The position numbers and the translations under genes are program-made. Shown one piece after another: positions 53,942 to 62,894 of a stretch of 64,000 nt of DNA. The notes beneath the pieces were generated by a model. That model was not told the origin of the DNA and did no database searches. It saw only the letters and a program-made list of their open reading frames with translations. Origin of the DNA: SZUA-365 sp034002405. GTDB lineage: Bacteria; Bacteroidota; Ignavibacteria; SZUA-365. Location: positions 43,414 through 107,413 of the forward strand of contig JAVFAS010000005.1 of NCBI GenBank assembly GCA_034002405.1, given 5' to 3'. Within the stretch, counting starts at the first letter, position 1; every line of letters begins with the position of its first letter.

Positions 53942-55222
53942 ATGAACATGAACAACGTCCGAATGAACACGACACGATTCGCAGCAATTCTCAGCCTGTT
54001 ATGTGCACTCCAGGTTTCGAGCGCCAGCGCGCAGGACTGGACGACCTCCGTGAACTGGGTCGGGTACACCTACGCGAGCGGTGTGGCGATTCAGGATCCC
54101 CAGGATCAGAGCAATAACAAAAGTGCGTTCGACCTGGCCTTCGATCCGGATCTCGCTCCGTTTTCGGTGCAGCTCGCGGCGACACCGGCGCATGTGTACT
54201 TCCGTCTGCAGGTCAGCAATATCGACAGCTGGGCTCCCGGCACCTACATCATCTTCATCTCGGACGCGACAGGGTCATTGCTCGGGAAGACCTACATGAC
54301 TCTCACGGGAAATGCAGGCGAAATCCATGTCGTCAACGCCGCCAATACCATCGACCAGACGACAGGCAGCGGTTCGCATGCCAGCAATATCGGCGGCTGG
54401 GCTCGCGTGGAGAACATCGCCGGGACGACGCATGATTATGTGGACTTCCAGGTGCCGCGTGATATTTTCGAAAACACCCTCGGCGCGGTGGGACCGATGA
54501 ACCTGAAATTCTATGCCGGCAGCAGCTCGGGCGCGGGCAATGTCGACAACATCAACATCGACTGGATGACCGCGACCACGAATTCGGTTCCGACGGCCGC
54601 GGATTTCGCGGGACTCGGATACAGCACGCTCGAAGGAATCTCGAATGGCGCCAGCCCGCTTCCGGTCGAACTCACGTCGTTCAGCGCGTACCGGAAAGCC
54701 GATCGCGTCAATCTCCGCTGGAATACCGCCACCGAAACGAACAACTTCGGCTTCGAGATCGAGCGTCGCAACGACGATGGGGCATGGACGAACATCGGAT
54801 TCGTCGCGGGACATGGCAACAGCAACAGCCCGAAACGTTACGACTTCAGCGATGTGGTGGCCGGCATGCACGGCAGCATCAGCTACCGTCTCAAGCAGAT
54901 CGACCGCGACGGCGGCACGGAATACTCCTCGACCGTCATGGTTCAGATGAAAGACGAAAACGTCGAACTGATCAGCGCCTATCCGAATCCGTTCAATCCG
55001 ACGACCACCGTGAATTTCTCGCTCGCGACGGTCTCGCCGGTGCATCTCGGCCTGTTCGACATCACGGGACGCGAAGTGCTGAACGTGGTCGATGGTGCGA
55101 TGCTCGAAGCAGGAACGCACGCGCAGACAATCAACGCGGATGGTCTCGCCAGCGGTCGCTACCTTCTGATCCTCCAGACCGCCAGTGGCAGCACGGTTCA
55201 CCCGGTGGTCCTGACCAAGTGA
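53942..55222 (+). CDS. T9SS-sorted secreted protein, paralogue 1
   Basis: 426 aa. I start at the ATG at 53942 (a further in-frame ATG is at 53963); the longer open frame upstream overlaps the operator region. A signal peptide ends SSASA then Q. Residues about 30-230 form a beta-rich domain of unknown family (VNWVGYTYASGVAIQD, DYVDFQVPRDIFE). A PVELTSFSAYRKADRVNLRW...NFGFEIERR Ig-like module follows, then a T9SS sorting domain (AYPNPFNPTTTVNF ... SGRYLLILQTASG). It is closely similar in layout to the gene at 55675. Confidence 0.85.
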   Translation: MNMNNVRMNTTRFAAILSLLCALQVSSASAQDWTTSVNWVGYTYASGVAIQDPQDQSNNKSAFDLAFDPDLAPFSVQLAATPAHVYFRLQVSNIDSWAPGTYIIFISDATGSLLGKTYMTLTGNAGEIHVVNAANTIDQTTGSGSHASNIGGWARVENIAGTTHDYVDFQVPRDIFENTLGAVGPMNLKFYAGSSSGAGNVDNINIDWMTATTNSVPTAADFAGLGYSTLEGISNGASPLPVELTSFSAYRKADRVNLRWNTATETNNFGFEIERRNDDGAWTNIGFVAGHGNSNSPKRYDFSDVVAGMHGSISYRLKQIDRDGGTEYSSTVMVQMKDENVELISAYPNPFNPTTTVNFSLATVSPVHLGLFDITGREVLNVVDGAMLEAGTHAQTINADGLASGRYLLILQTASGSTVHPVVLTK

Positions 55223-55286
55223 TCGCGAGGGCGAGAGAATCGGATAAGCAGAGTTTGTTCTCCGATATACACAAAACGTTTCCATA

Positions 55287-55317
55287 CAGCGCGGCCCCGG
55301 GGCCGCGCTGGTTGTTT
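55287..55317 (+). terminator. Rho-independent terminator
   Basis: Perfect palindrome CAGCGCGGCCCC/GGGGCCGCGCTG (55287-55310) followed by GTTGTTT. It ends the first T9SS paralogue, so the second has its own promoter. The rest of 55223-55674 holds only a TGTTCGAACA palindrome at 55652-55661. Confidence 0.75.
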
Positions 55318-55674
55318 CGGACCTCCGGCATCTGAAAAAACTGTAATGCGATGTTAACGCGCCGTTCATGTCGTCCCTCGTTCACGCGCGTATATTGCAT
55401 ACCATAACAGTTTCCCATGATCAACCCGATGCATCGCCTGATTCGGTTCACAGGACCGGAGATGGCGAGATGAATCGACAACGGAGCGCCGGCTCCGGCA
55501 GGACGAAGCGGAAGGAGAGAGCTGCTTCGCGAATGGAGAGAGAAATCAGGGAAGCGGCATGTCGATATCCGGAAGGAGAGAGCCGGAAATCGATCTGCGG
55601 ACCGGCGGGAATGCTGACCGGCATGTGAAACAGTGAACGGTCTGTTCATTCTGTTCGAACATAAGAGGTGCGCA

Positions 55675-56946
55675 ATGGTATTTGTTTCCGATCCTCCGGG
55701 GAGGACCGCATTCCGTCTGCTGTTGATACTGCTGCTGGCCGGCATCCTGCCGGACACGGCAGTATCACAGTACACACCTTCCGCATGGCCGCTGACCTTC
55801 ATCGAGTACACTGACAGTACCGGAAGTTTCATTCAGGATGTCAGCGACCAAAATCCCGTGTATACGGACATCATCTACTCCACCACGACGCCAAGCTCGG
55901 TGAGTGTCGCAAGCGATGGCGCGTCGGCGTTCTTCCGCATGCAATTGAAGGCCGATCCCTACCGAAGCAACGGAACGTGGGCGCCAAGCGCCTGGGTGGT
56001 TGCCCTGAGCAATTCCGCCGGAGAGGGTGCACCGATTGGCTACGTCTCCGTCAATGCGTCGGGCAATGGATTGAACGTTGAAATCGCGGACCAGGTCGTC
56101 ACGGATGTGATCTACACCTACGCGAAGAACGCGCCGGTCACCGATGCCGTGCGGACGTTGCCGGCCGGGACATCCGGGTATTATTATCTGGATTTTCAGG
56201 TCCCCATGACCGCGATCACCGCGAGATTGGGCATCACGCCCACGACGCATGTGCGGTTTTTCTACGGCTCCTCGACCTCGGGTGGAACCATCAACAAGGA
56301 TTTCATGACCGGGACGGCCGTGAGCTTTCTCGGTCTGGCCACCACGAATTTCAGCGGAATCGAACACGGCGGTCTCGCACCGAACCCTGTCGAACTGCGC
56401 GCGTTCACCGCGCATGTGAAAAACGACGTTGTGGTCCTGCGCTGGCGCACGGCCACGGAACTCAACAATTTCGGCTTCGAAGTCGAGCGCGCGTTGCCGC
56501 ATGCGGCGTGGGAAACCATCGGGTTCGTTCCCGGCAACGGGACGGTGTTCAGCCCGCGGTCGTACGAATTTCGGGATGTCTCTCCCCCGCGGACGGAGGT
56601 GCTGCGCTATCGACTTCGGCAGATCGATCGGGACGGGCGATTCGAATACTCCCCGATTGTCGAAGCGCAACGCGCACATCCGACCGCGATGGCGATCACC
56701 GGGAGTTTTCCCGCGCCAGCCCGCGCGATGACGACGATCAATTACGCCATCACGCAGCCGGGTCCCGTGCGATTGATCCTGAATGACATCCGCGGACGAG
56801 TCCTGCGCCAGGTGGACGAAGCCACGGCCGAGGCGGGTGCGCATTCGGTACTGCTCGACATGACGGGGGTCCCACCCGGCGTCTACCTCCTGCGACTCAT
56901 CCAGGCCGGCCTCGAAGAGTTCCGTCCCCTCATCGTGGCGGAGTGA
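55675..56946 (+). CDS. T9SS-sorted secreted protein, paralogue 2
   Basis: 423 aa from the ATG at 55675, preceded by AAGAGG. Signal peptide ends ILPDTAVS then Q. It shares with the upstream gene the unknown beta-rich N-terminal domain (WPLTFIEYTDSTGSFIQDVS, YYLDFQVPMTAITA) and the PVELRAFTAHVKNDVVVLRW...NFGFEVERA module. The sorting domain is divergent: the usual YPNP signature is replaced by GSFPAPARAMTTINYAI, but GVYLLRLIQAGLEEF fits. A tandem duplication with later divergence is the simplest explanation. Confidence 0.82.
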   Translation: MVFVSDPPGRTAFRLLLILLLAGILPDTAVSQYTPSAWPLTFIEYTDSTGSFIQDVSDQNPVYTDIIYSTTTPSSVSVASDGASAFFRMQLKADPYRSNGTWAPSAWVVALSNSAGEGAPIGYVSVNASGNGLNVEIADQVVTDVIYTYAKNAPVTDAVRTLPAGTSGYYYLDFQVPMTAITARLGITPTTHVRFFYGSSTSGGTINKDFMTGTAVSFLGLATTNFSGIEHGGLAPNPVELRAFTAHVKNDVVVLRWRTATELNNFGFEVERALPHAAWETIGFVPGNGTVFSPRSYEFRDVSPPRTEVLRYRLRQIDRDGRFEYSPIVEAQRAHPTAMAITGSFPAPARAMTTINYAITQPGPVRLILNDIRGRVLRQVDEATAEAGAHSVLLDMTGVPPGVYLLRLIQAGLEEFRPLIVAE

Positions 56947-57053
56947 TCCCGGAGCACCAACCAGACACCGCGCGGTCCGTTTTGCTGCGACGATGCGTTT
57001 TCCCATTTTAGAAGATTGGAATAACGATCGCAGGAAGCGGGCGTTCACAAGAG

Positions 57054-60014
57054 ATGGAACACGGATTCATCACCATCCGCGGCGCGCGGGAACATAATCT
57101 CAAAAACATCGATCTCGACATCCCGCGGAAGAAGCTGGTGGTCATCACCGGTCTGTCCGGTTCGGGGAAATCGAGTCTCGCCTTCGACACCATCTACGCC
57201 GAAGGACAGCGGCGCTATGTGGAGAGTCTCTCCGCCTACGCGCGACAGTTCCTCGGCAGCATGGAACGACCCGATGTCGACAAGATCGACGGATTGAGTC
57301 CGGCCATCTCGATCGAACAGAAAACCGTCAGCCGCAATCCGCGATCCACCGTCGGAACGGTGACGGAAATCTACGACTACCTTCGCCTGCTCTTCGCGCG
57401 CGCGGGCGTGCAGCATTGCCACAAGGACGGTTCACCCGTGCAGCGGCAGAGTCTCGATCAGATGGTGGATCGGCTGCTCGACCTCGAGCGCGGCATGCGG
57501 CTCGTGGTGCTCGCCCCCGTCGTGCGCGGCCGCAAGGGACATTATCGCGAGCTGTTCGAGCAAATCCAGAAGGATGGATTCACCAAGGTGCGGATCGATG
57601 GCGCGATGCGCGAGATCGTCGATGATCTCAAGGTCGATCGATACAAGGTGCACAACATCGAGATCGTGGTCGACCGTCTGGTGGTGAATCCGGACGCGCG
57701 CGCGCGCCTGACCGATTCACTCGAGATTGCATTGAAATTCGGTGAAGGCGTCGTGATCGTGGACGCGGACGGCGAGGATATTCTGATGAGTCAGAAGAAC
57801 TCCTGCCCCGTCTGTGGCACGAGTTTCGAGGAACCGGCGCCGAATTCCTTCTCCTTCAATTCTCCGTACGGCGCGTGTCCCGCCTGCGACGGTCTCGGTG
57901 AATCGAGCGAATTCGACCTCGATCTGATCGTTCCGGATGTCGGAAAATCCCTCAATCAGGAAGGGCTGGCTCCGATGGGGAAGCCGCGCCGCACGTGGTG
58001 GTGGTCACAGATCAACGCGGTGGCGGAAAAATTCGGCTTCGATCTCGATACTCCGTTGTCCGATATTACCGAAGATGCGATGCAGATCCTGCTCTACGGC
58101 AGCGGGAAGGAAAAGTACCGCATCATGTACACCCATCCCGACGGCCGTGTCTCGCAATACAACCACAGCATCGCCGGGGTCATTCCAAGTCTGAAGCAGT
58201 ACTACGAAAACACCACGTCGAACGGTATCCGTGACTGGGCGCAATCGTTCATGAGCACGAAGGAATGTCCGGTCTGCGGCGGAACACGCCTGCGGCCGGA
58301 AAGCATCGCCGTTCGCATCGATGGCAGGTCGATCCACGATATCACGCACGCCTCGGTCCGGGATGCCCTGAGCCAACTGCGATCCCTCCGGCTCACGTCC
58401 CGTCAGAAGGAAATCGGCGCGCAGATCATCAAGGAATTGACGTCGCGCCTGTCGTTTCTTTCGAATGTCGGTCTCGATTATCTGACGCTCGACCGGACCG
58501 CGCGCTCGCTCTCGGGCGGGGAGGCGCAGCGCATCCGTCTCGCCACGCAGATCGGTACGCAGCTGGTCGGCGTGCTCTACATCCTCGACGAACCGTCCAT
58601 CGGCCTGCATCAGCGGGACAACTCCCGGCTCATCGCATCGCTCAAGCAGTTGCGCGATCTCGGCAATTCCGTGATCGTGGTCGAGCACGACCGCGAAATG
58701 ATCGAAAGCGCCGACCATGTCATCGATCTCGGACCCGCCGCGGGGGAATTCGGCGGGGAGGTCGTTGCCGAGGGAACGCTGGCGATGTTGCTCCGTGCAC
58801 AGGGGAACGGTCGTGCGCGGAGCAATGGCGGCAAGAAGAAGACACAGAACTCCGATACCACGAACGGCACCGTGCGCAAGGCGAACAGCGCGACCGAGGA
58901 AGAGATGCTCCGGCGCATCACCGGGAAGGGGTCGCTGACCGCGGCGTATCTGGGCGGACAGCAGGCCATCGCGGTGCCGGAGCAGCGCCGTGCGGGCAAC
59001 GGACACACGTTGCTACTGCGCGGCGCGCGTGGACACAATCTCAAGCACGTCGATCTGCGCCTGCCGCTCGGCACCTTCACCTGCGTGACCGGCGTGAGCG
59101 GTTCGGGCAAATCGAGTCTGATCAACGAGACATTGTATCCACTGCTCGCGAAGCATTTCTTCCGGGCGATCCAGGCCACCCTGCCGCATGACGGCGTGGA
59201 AGGACTCGAGCACATCGACAAGGTGATCGACATCGACCAGACGCCGATCGGACGGACCCCGCGCTCGAATCCGGCCACCTATACCGGACTGTTCACCTTC
59301 ATCCGCGACCTCTTCACCAATCTCCCCGAAGCGAAAATCCGCGGCTACAATGCCGGACGCTTCAGCTTCAATGTCGAGGGCGGCCGCTGTGACGCCTGCC
59401 ACGGCGACGGCGTCCGCAAGATTGAAATGAATTTTCTCCCCGACGTCTACGTGCTGTGCGAGGTCTGCAAGGGGAAACGCTACAACCGGGAAACGCTGGA
59501 AGTGCGATTCCACGGAAAATCCATCGCCGACGTGCTTGAAATGTCCGTCGCCGAGGCGCTCGATTTCTTCAGCGAAATTCCGCGCATCCGGCGCAAGCTG
59601 CAGACACTCTACGATGTGGGACTCGGGTATGTGCGTCTCGGTCAGCAGGCGACAACGCTTTCGGGCGGCGAGGCGCAGCGGGTCAAGCTCTCCACCGAAC
59701 TGTCGAAAGTCGGCACCGGCAGTACGCTGTATATCCTCGATGAACCGACCACGGGACTGCATTTCGAGGACGTGCGCATGCTGCTCAACGTGCTCGGCCA
59801 GTTGGTCGAGAAAGGAAACACGGTGGTGGTCATCGAGCACAACCTCGATGTGATCAAGACCGCGGACTGGATCATCGACATGGGTCCCGAAGGCGGCCAC
59901 GAAGGTGGATACATCGTGGCGGAAGGAACTCCGGAGGAGATTGTCCGTTGTGCGGCCAGCCATACGGGACGCTATCTCCAGGCGGAATTGACCGGATCCG
60001 CGCGGGCGGAGTAA
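57054..60014 (+). CDS. uvrA: Excinuclease ABC subunit A
   Basis: 986 aa DNA-damage recognition ATPase. Walker A1 GLSGSGKSSLAFDTI (near residue 33), zinc finger CPVCG...CPACDGLG (about 250-283), signature LSGGEAQRIRLATQ (about 486), Walker A2 GVSGSGKSSLINETL (about 679), second zinc finger CDACHGDG...CEVCKGKRYN (about 778-806), signature LSGGEAQRVKLSTEL (about 868). A Lys/Asn/Thr-rich insertion of about 45 residues (KKKTQNSDTTNGTVRK) lies before the second cassette and is an odd but tolerated addition. Confidence 0.98.
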   Translation: MEHGFITIRGAREHNLKNIDLDIPRKKLVVITGLSGSGKSSLAFDTIYAEGQRRYVESLSAYARQFLGSMERPDVDKIDGLSPAISIEQKTVSRNPRSTVGTVTEIYDYLRLLFARAGVQHCHKDGSPVQRQSLDQMVDRLLDLERGMRLVVLAPVVRGRKGHYRELFEQIQKDGFTKVRIDGAMREIVDDLKVDRYKVHNIEIVVDRLVVNPDARARLTDSLEIALKFGEGVVIVDADGEDILMSQKNSCPVCGTSFEEPAPNSFSFNSPYGACPACDGLGESSEFDLDLIVPDVGKSLNQEGLAPMGKPRRTWWWSQINAVAEKFGFDLDTPLSDITEDAMQILLYGSGKEKYRIMYTHPDGRVSQYNHSIAGVIPSLKQYYENTTSNGIRDWAQSFMSTKECPVCGGTRLRPESIAVRIDGRSIHDITHASVRDALSQLRSLRLTSRQKEIGAQIIKELTSRLSFLSNVGLDYLTLDRTARSLSGGEAQRIRLATQIGTQLVGVLYILDEPSIGLHQRDNSRLIASLKQLRDLGNSVIVVEHDREMIESADHVIDLGPAAGEFGGEVVAEGTLAMLLRAQGNGRARSNGGKKKTQNSDTTNGTVRKANSATEEEMLRRITGKGSLTAAYLGGQQAIAVPEQRRAGNGHTLLLRGARGHNLKHVDLRLPLGTFTCVTGVSGSGKSSLINETLYPLLAKHFFRAIQATLPHDGVEGLEHIDKVIDIDQTPIGRTPRSNPATYTGLFTFIRDLFTNLPEAKIRGYNAGRFSFNVEGGRCDACHGDGVRKIEMNFLPDVYVLCEVCKGKRYNRETLEVRFHGKSIADVLEMSVAEALDFFSEIPRIRRKLQTLYDVGLGYVRLGQQATTLSGGEAQRVKLSTELSKVGTGSTLYILDEPTTGLHFEDVRMLLNVLGQLVEKGNTVVVIEHNLDVIKTADWIIDMGPEGGHEGGYIVAEGTPEEIVRCAASHTGRYLQAELTGSARAE

Positions 60015-60017
60015 ACG

Positions 60018-60050
60018 CGGATTTCACGGATTTCACGGATTCCGCGGATT
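60018..60050. repeat. Short ACGGATTTC tandem repeat
   Basis: Between uvrA and ppc the sequence runs CGCGGATTTC ACGGATTTC ACGGATTCC GCGGATT, about 3.5 nine-base units. Confidence 0.8.
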
Positions 60051-60119
60051 GGTTTCTTGAACGACGATCATCTCGCGAAATGTGTGTGTAGGCCTCAGCG
60101 CGAAGAAAGGATGGACACC

Positions 60120-62891
60120 ATGGAACGAACGCCGCGGACCGATCCGCACGAAGACAAGGAAGCGCCGCTGCGCCGCGACATCCGCGAACTTGGCACGCTG
60201 CTCGGGGAGGTGCTGATCGAACAGGAAGGACGGGATTTCTTCGAGCTCGTCGAACTGCTCCGGCAACTCGCAAAAACCTATCGTACCGATCCCAGCGCGG
60301 AAACGGAAACCACGATTCGGGATATCGTCAATGCGCTGGGAACCGTCCGCGCACGCACGCTCATTCGTGCATTCACCCTCTTCTTTATCGTCGTCAACGC
60401 CGCGGATGAAATCCACCGTATCCGGCGCCAGCGCATCCATGCCCTCGAGGACGGCGGCGCGCAGCGGGGATCGCTGCGCGAGGTGCTCGAGCAGATGGCG
60501 CTCGAGGGCATGCAAGCCGGCGACCTCCGGCGTCTGCTCGACTCGGTCGATCTCGTGCCGGTGTTCACCGCGCATCCCACCGAGGCGACACGGCAGACGG
60601 TGCTGCGCAAGATCCTGCGCATCGGGGAACTGCTGCTGCGTCGCGATGTCACCACGCTGACCGACGAAGAACAGGAGGAAATCCGGCAGGACCTCCGCGC
60701 GGAGCTGACCATACTCTGGCAGACGAACGCGGTGCGCCGGCACCACGTCACCGTGCGCGACGAAGTGCGCCGCGGCCTGTTTTTCTTCCGCGACATCATC
60801 TACGACACCATCCCGCGACTGTACGCGTCGCTGAATCATGATCTGCGGCAGATCTTCGACATCCACGATCCCGCCCCCATCATCCTGCGGTTCGGATCAT
60901 GGATTGGCGGAGACCGCGACGGACACCCGCTGGTCACTCCCGATGTGACGCGCATGGCGCTCGAACTCCACCGACGGGAAATCCTTCAGCTCTACATAAA
61001 GGATACTGATGTCCTTTTCAATTCCCTCAGCAATTCGACGCAGCTCGTCCCGGCAAGTCCGGAACTCCTCGCCTCCTTCGCGCGCGACCGCGAGGCGCTG
61101 CGCGGACAGCTGAGCGATGAGGAACTCCGCGATCAATCGGAGATCTACCGGGTCAAGATTCATTGCATCTGGTGGAAGCTGCGCAATACGCTCGCGGGCG
61201 AGGGATACGGCTACGAGGACGCGAGCCAGCTTCTCGACGACTTGCAGGTCATGCACGACAGTCTCGTGCAGCAGCACGCCGACGTGGTCGCCCGAACGCG
61301 GATCCTTCCAATGATCTACAAGGTGCGGACATTCGGTTTCCATCTCGTATCACTCGACATCCGTCAGCATTCCGAGCGCATCGGCGCGGCGGTCGCCACC
61401 TTGCTCGATCGCGCGGACATCCTCGAGCATTACGCCCGGATGGAAGAAGACGAAAAAACCGCGCTGCTGACCACCGAGATTCTCCACAGCCGTCCCATCG
61501 TCGGGCGGCGGCAGGACATCGACGAAGAGACGCTGCAGGTGCTGGAGGAATTCAGCGTCTTGCTCGAAGGCAAGCAGCGCTTCGGCGCACAGGCCTGCAA
61601 CGACTACATCATCAGCATGACCGCCGGAGCGAGTGATGTGCTCGAAGCGATGCTGCTGGCGCGCGAGGCGGGACTGTTGACCGTGCGCAAGGGCGCGATC
61701 ACGCAATCACAGGTGGACATCCTACCGCTCTTCGAGACGATCGAGGATCTTCGCGGCGCGGCGAACACCATGGAGCGGCTCTTCCTCAATCCCGCCTATG
61801 CGCAGCAGCTCGCCTGGCGGGAAGGCACGCAGAAAATCATGATCGGGTACTCCGACAGCAACAAGGATGGCGGCTACACGACATCGAGTTTCGAGCTGTA
61901 CAAGGCGCAGATCGCATTGCAGGAGATCTGCCAGCAGCACGGCGTGCGGCTCGTGATCTTCCACGGCCGCGGCGGCAGCGTGTCCCGCGGCGGCGGTCCG
62001 CTCAACCAGGCGATTCTCGCGCAACCCGCGGGTACGGTGGACGGCGGCATCAAGATCACCGAACAGGGAGAAATGATTTCCGCGAAATACGCGATGCCGG
62101 GGATCGCCCTGCGCAGTATCGAACTGGCGGCGTCGGCGGTGCTGCGCGGCACCGCGGAATGCACGTTTCTTCCGTGCCGTCTCGAACCGGAGGAGCGGCT
62201 TCGACAGTTCGAGACCATCTCGCAGGATGCGATGCACGCGTATCGCGCACTCTTGGAGGAGGAGTATTTCCTCCCCTTCTTCCGACAGGCGACACCGATC
62301 GACGTGATCGAGCACATCGGCATCGGTTCGCGTCCGCCGTCGCGAAAAAAATCCGATTCGTTGCGCAATCTCCGCGCCATTCCGTGGGTGTTTTCGTGGA
62401 CGCAGTCGCGTTGCATCATCTCCGGGTGGTATGGTTTCGGTACCGCGGTCGCGCGCGCCGTCGATGAGGGACGCATGCGGTGGCGGGATTTCCATACCTG
62501 GTATGCGGACTGGCCGTTCTTCCGCACGCTCGTCGGAAACATCGAGATGACGTTGCTGAAGGCCGACATGGGCATTGCCCGCGAGTATGTGCGGCTCTGT
62601 GACGACACCACGCGCGCGGAGGCGCTGTTCGCGACCATCCATGATGAATACGATCGCACGCGCGTGGCGATCACACGCATCACGGGTGGTGACCTCCTGC
62701 ACGACAATCCATCCCTGCGGCGCTCGATCCTGCTTCGCAATCCCTACATCGATCCGATCAGCCACATCCAGGTCGCGATGTTGCAGCGGTACCGCGGCGC
62801 GTCGCCGGCATCGTCCGCGCACCACGAACTTCTCGAGACGCTGCGTGTCTCGGTCAACGGCATCGCCGCGGGCATGCGGCGCACGGGATAA
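60120..62891 (+). CDS. ppc: Phosphoenolpyruvate carboxylase
   Basis: 923 aa enzyme that adds bicarbonate to phosphoenolpyruvate to form oxaloacetate (anaplerosis). I use the ATG at 60120 because AAAGG lies 8 nt upstream; TTG at 60057 and ATG at 60111 are alternatives. Catalytic motif FTAHPTEATRQTV (His about 149), FGSWIGGDRDGHP, GYSDSNKDGGY (about 577), FHGRGGSVSRGGGP (about 615) and the C-terminal ISHIQVAML. Length agrees with bacterial enzymes. The following gene starts 3 bp after the stop. Confidence 0.97.
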   Translation: MERTPRTDPHEDKEAPLRRDIRELGTLLGEVLIEQEGRDFFELVELLRQLAKTYRTDPSAETETTIRDIVNALGTVRARTLIRAFTLFFIVVNAADEIHRIRRQRIHALEDGGAQRGSLREVLEQMALEGMQAGDLRRLLDSVDLVPVFTAHPTEATRQTVLRKILRIGELLLRRDVTTLTDEEQEEIRQDLRAELTILWQTNAVRRHHVTVRDEVRRGLFFFRDIIYDTIPRLYASLNHDLRQIFDIHDPAPIILRFGSWIGGDRDGHPLVTPDVTRMALELHRREILQLYIKDTDVLFNSLSNSTQLVPASPELLASFARDREALRGQLSDEELRDQSEIYRVKIHCIWWKLRNTLAGEGYGYEDASQLLDDLQVMHDSLVQQHADVVARTRILPMIYKVRTFGFHLVSLDIRQHSERIGAAVATLLDRADILEHYARMEEDEKTALLTTEILHSRPIVGRRQDIDEETLQVLEEFSVLLEGKQRFGAQACNDYIISMTAGASDVLEAMLLAREAGLLTVRKGAITQSQVDILPLFETIEDLRGAANTMERLFLNPAYAQQLAWREGTQKIMIGYSDSNKDGGYTTSSFELYKAQIALQEICQQHGVRLVIFHGRGGSVSRGGGPLNQAILAQPAGTVDGGIKITEQGEMISAKYAMPGIALRSIELAASAVLRGTAECTFLPCRLEPEERLRQFETISQDAMHAYRALLEEEYFLPFFRQATPIDVIEHIGIGSRPPSRKKSDSLRNLRAIPWVFSWTQSRCIISGWYGFGTAVARAVDEGRMRWRDFHTWYADWPFFRTLVGNIEMTLLKADMGIAREYVRLCDDTTRAEALFATIHDEYDRTRVAITRITGGDLLHDNPSLRRSILLRNPYIDPISHIQVAMLQRYRGASPASSAHHELLETLRVSVNGIAAGMRRTG

Positions 62892-62894
62892 TTC

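Noticed and set aside
55368..55628. 86-codon plus-strand open frame between the T9SS paralogues
   Set aside because: No ribosome site, Arg/Ser-rich, no domain; more likely intergenic.
55765..57048. 427-codon minus-strand frame opposite the second T9SS paralogue
   Set aside because: Shadow of a gene with a signal peptide and sorting domain.
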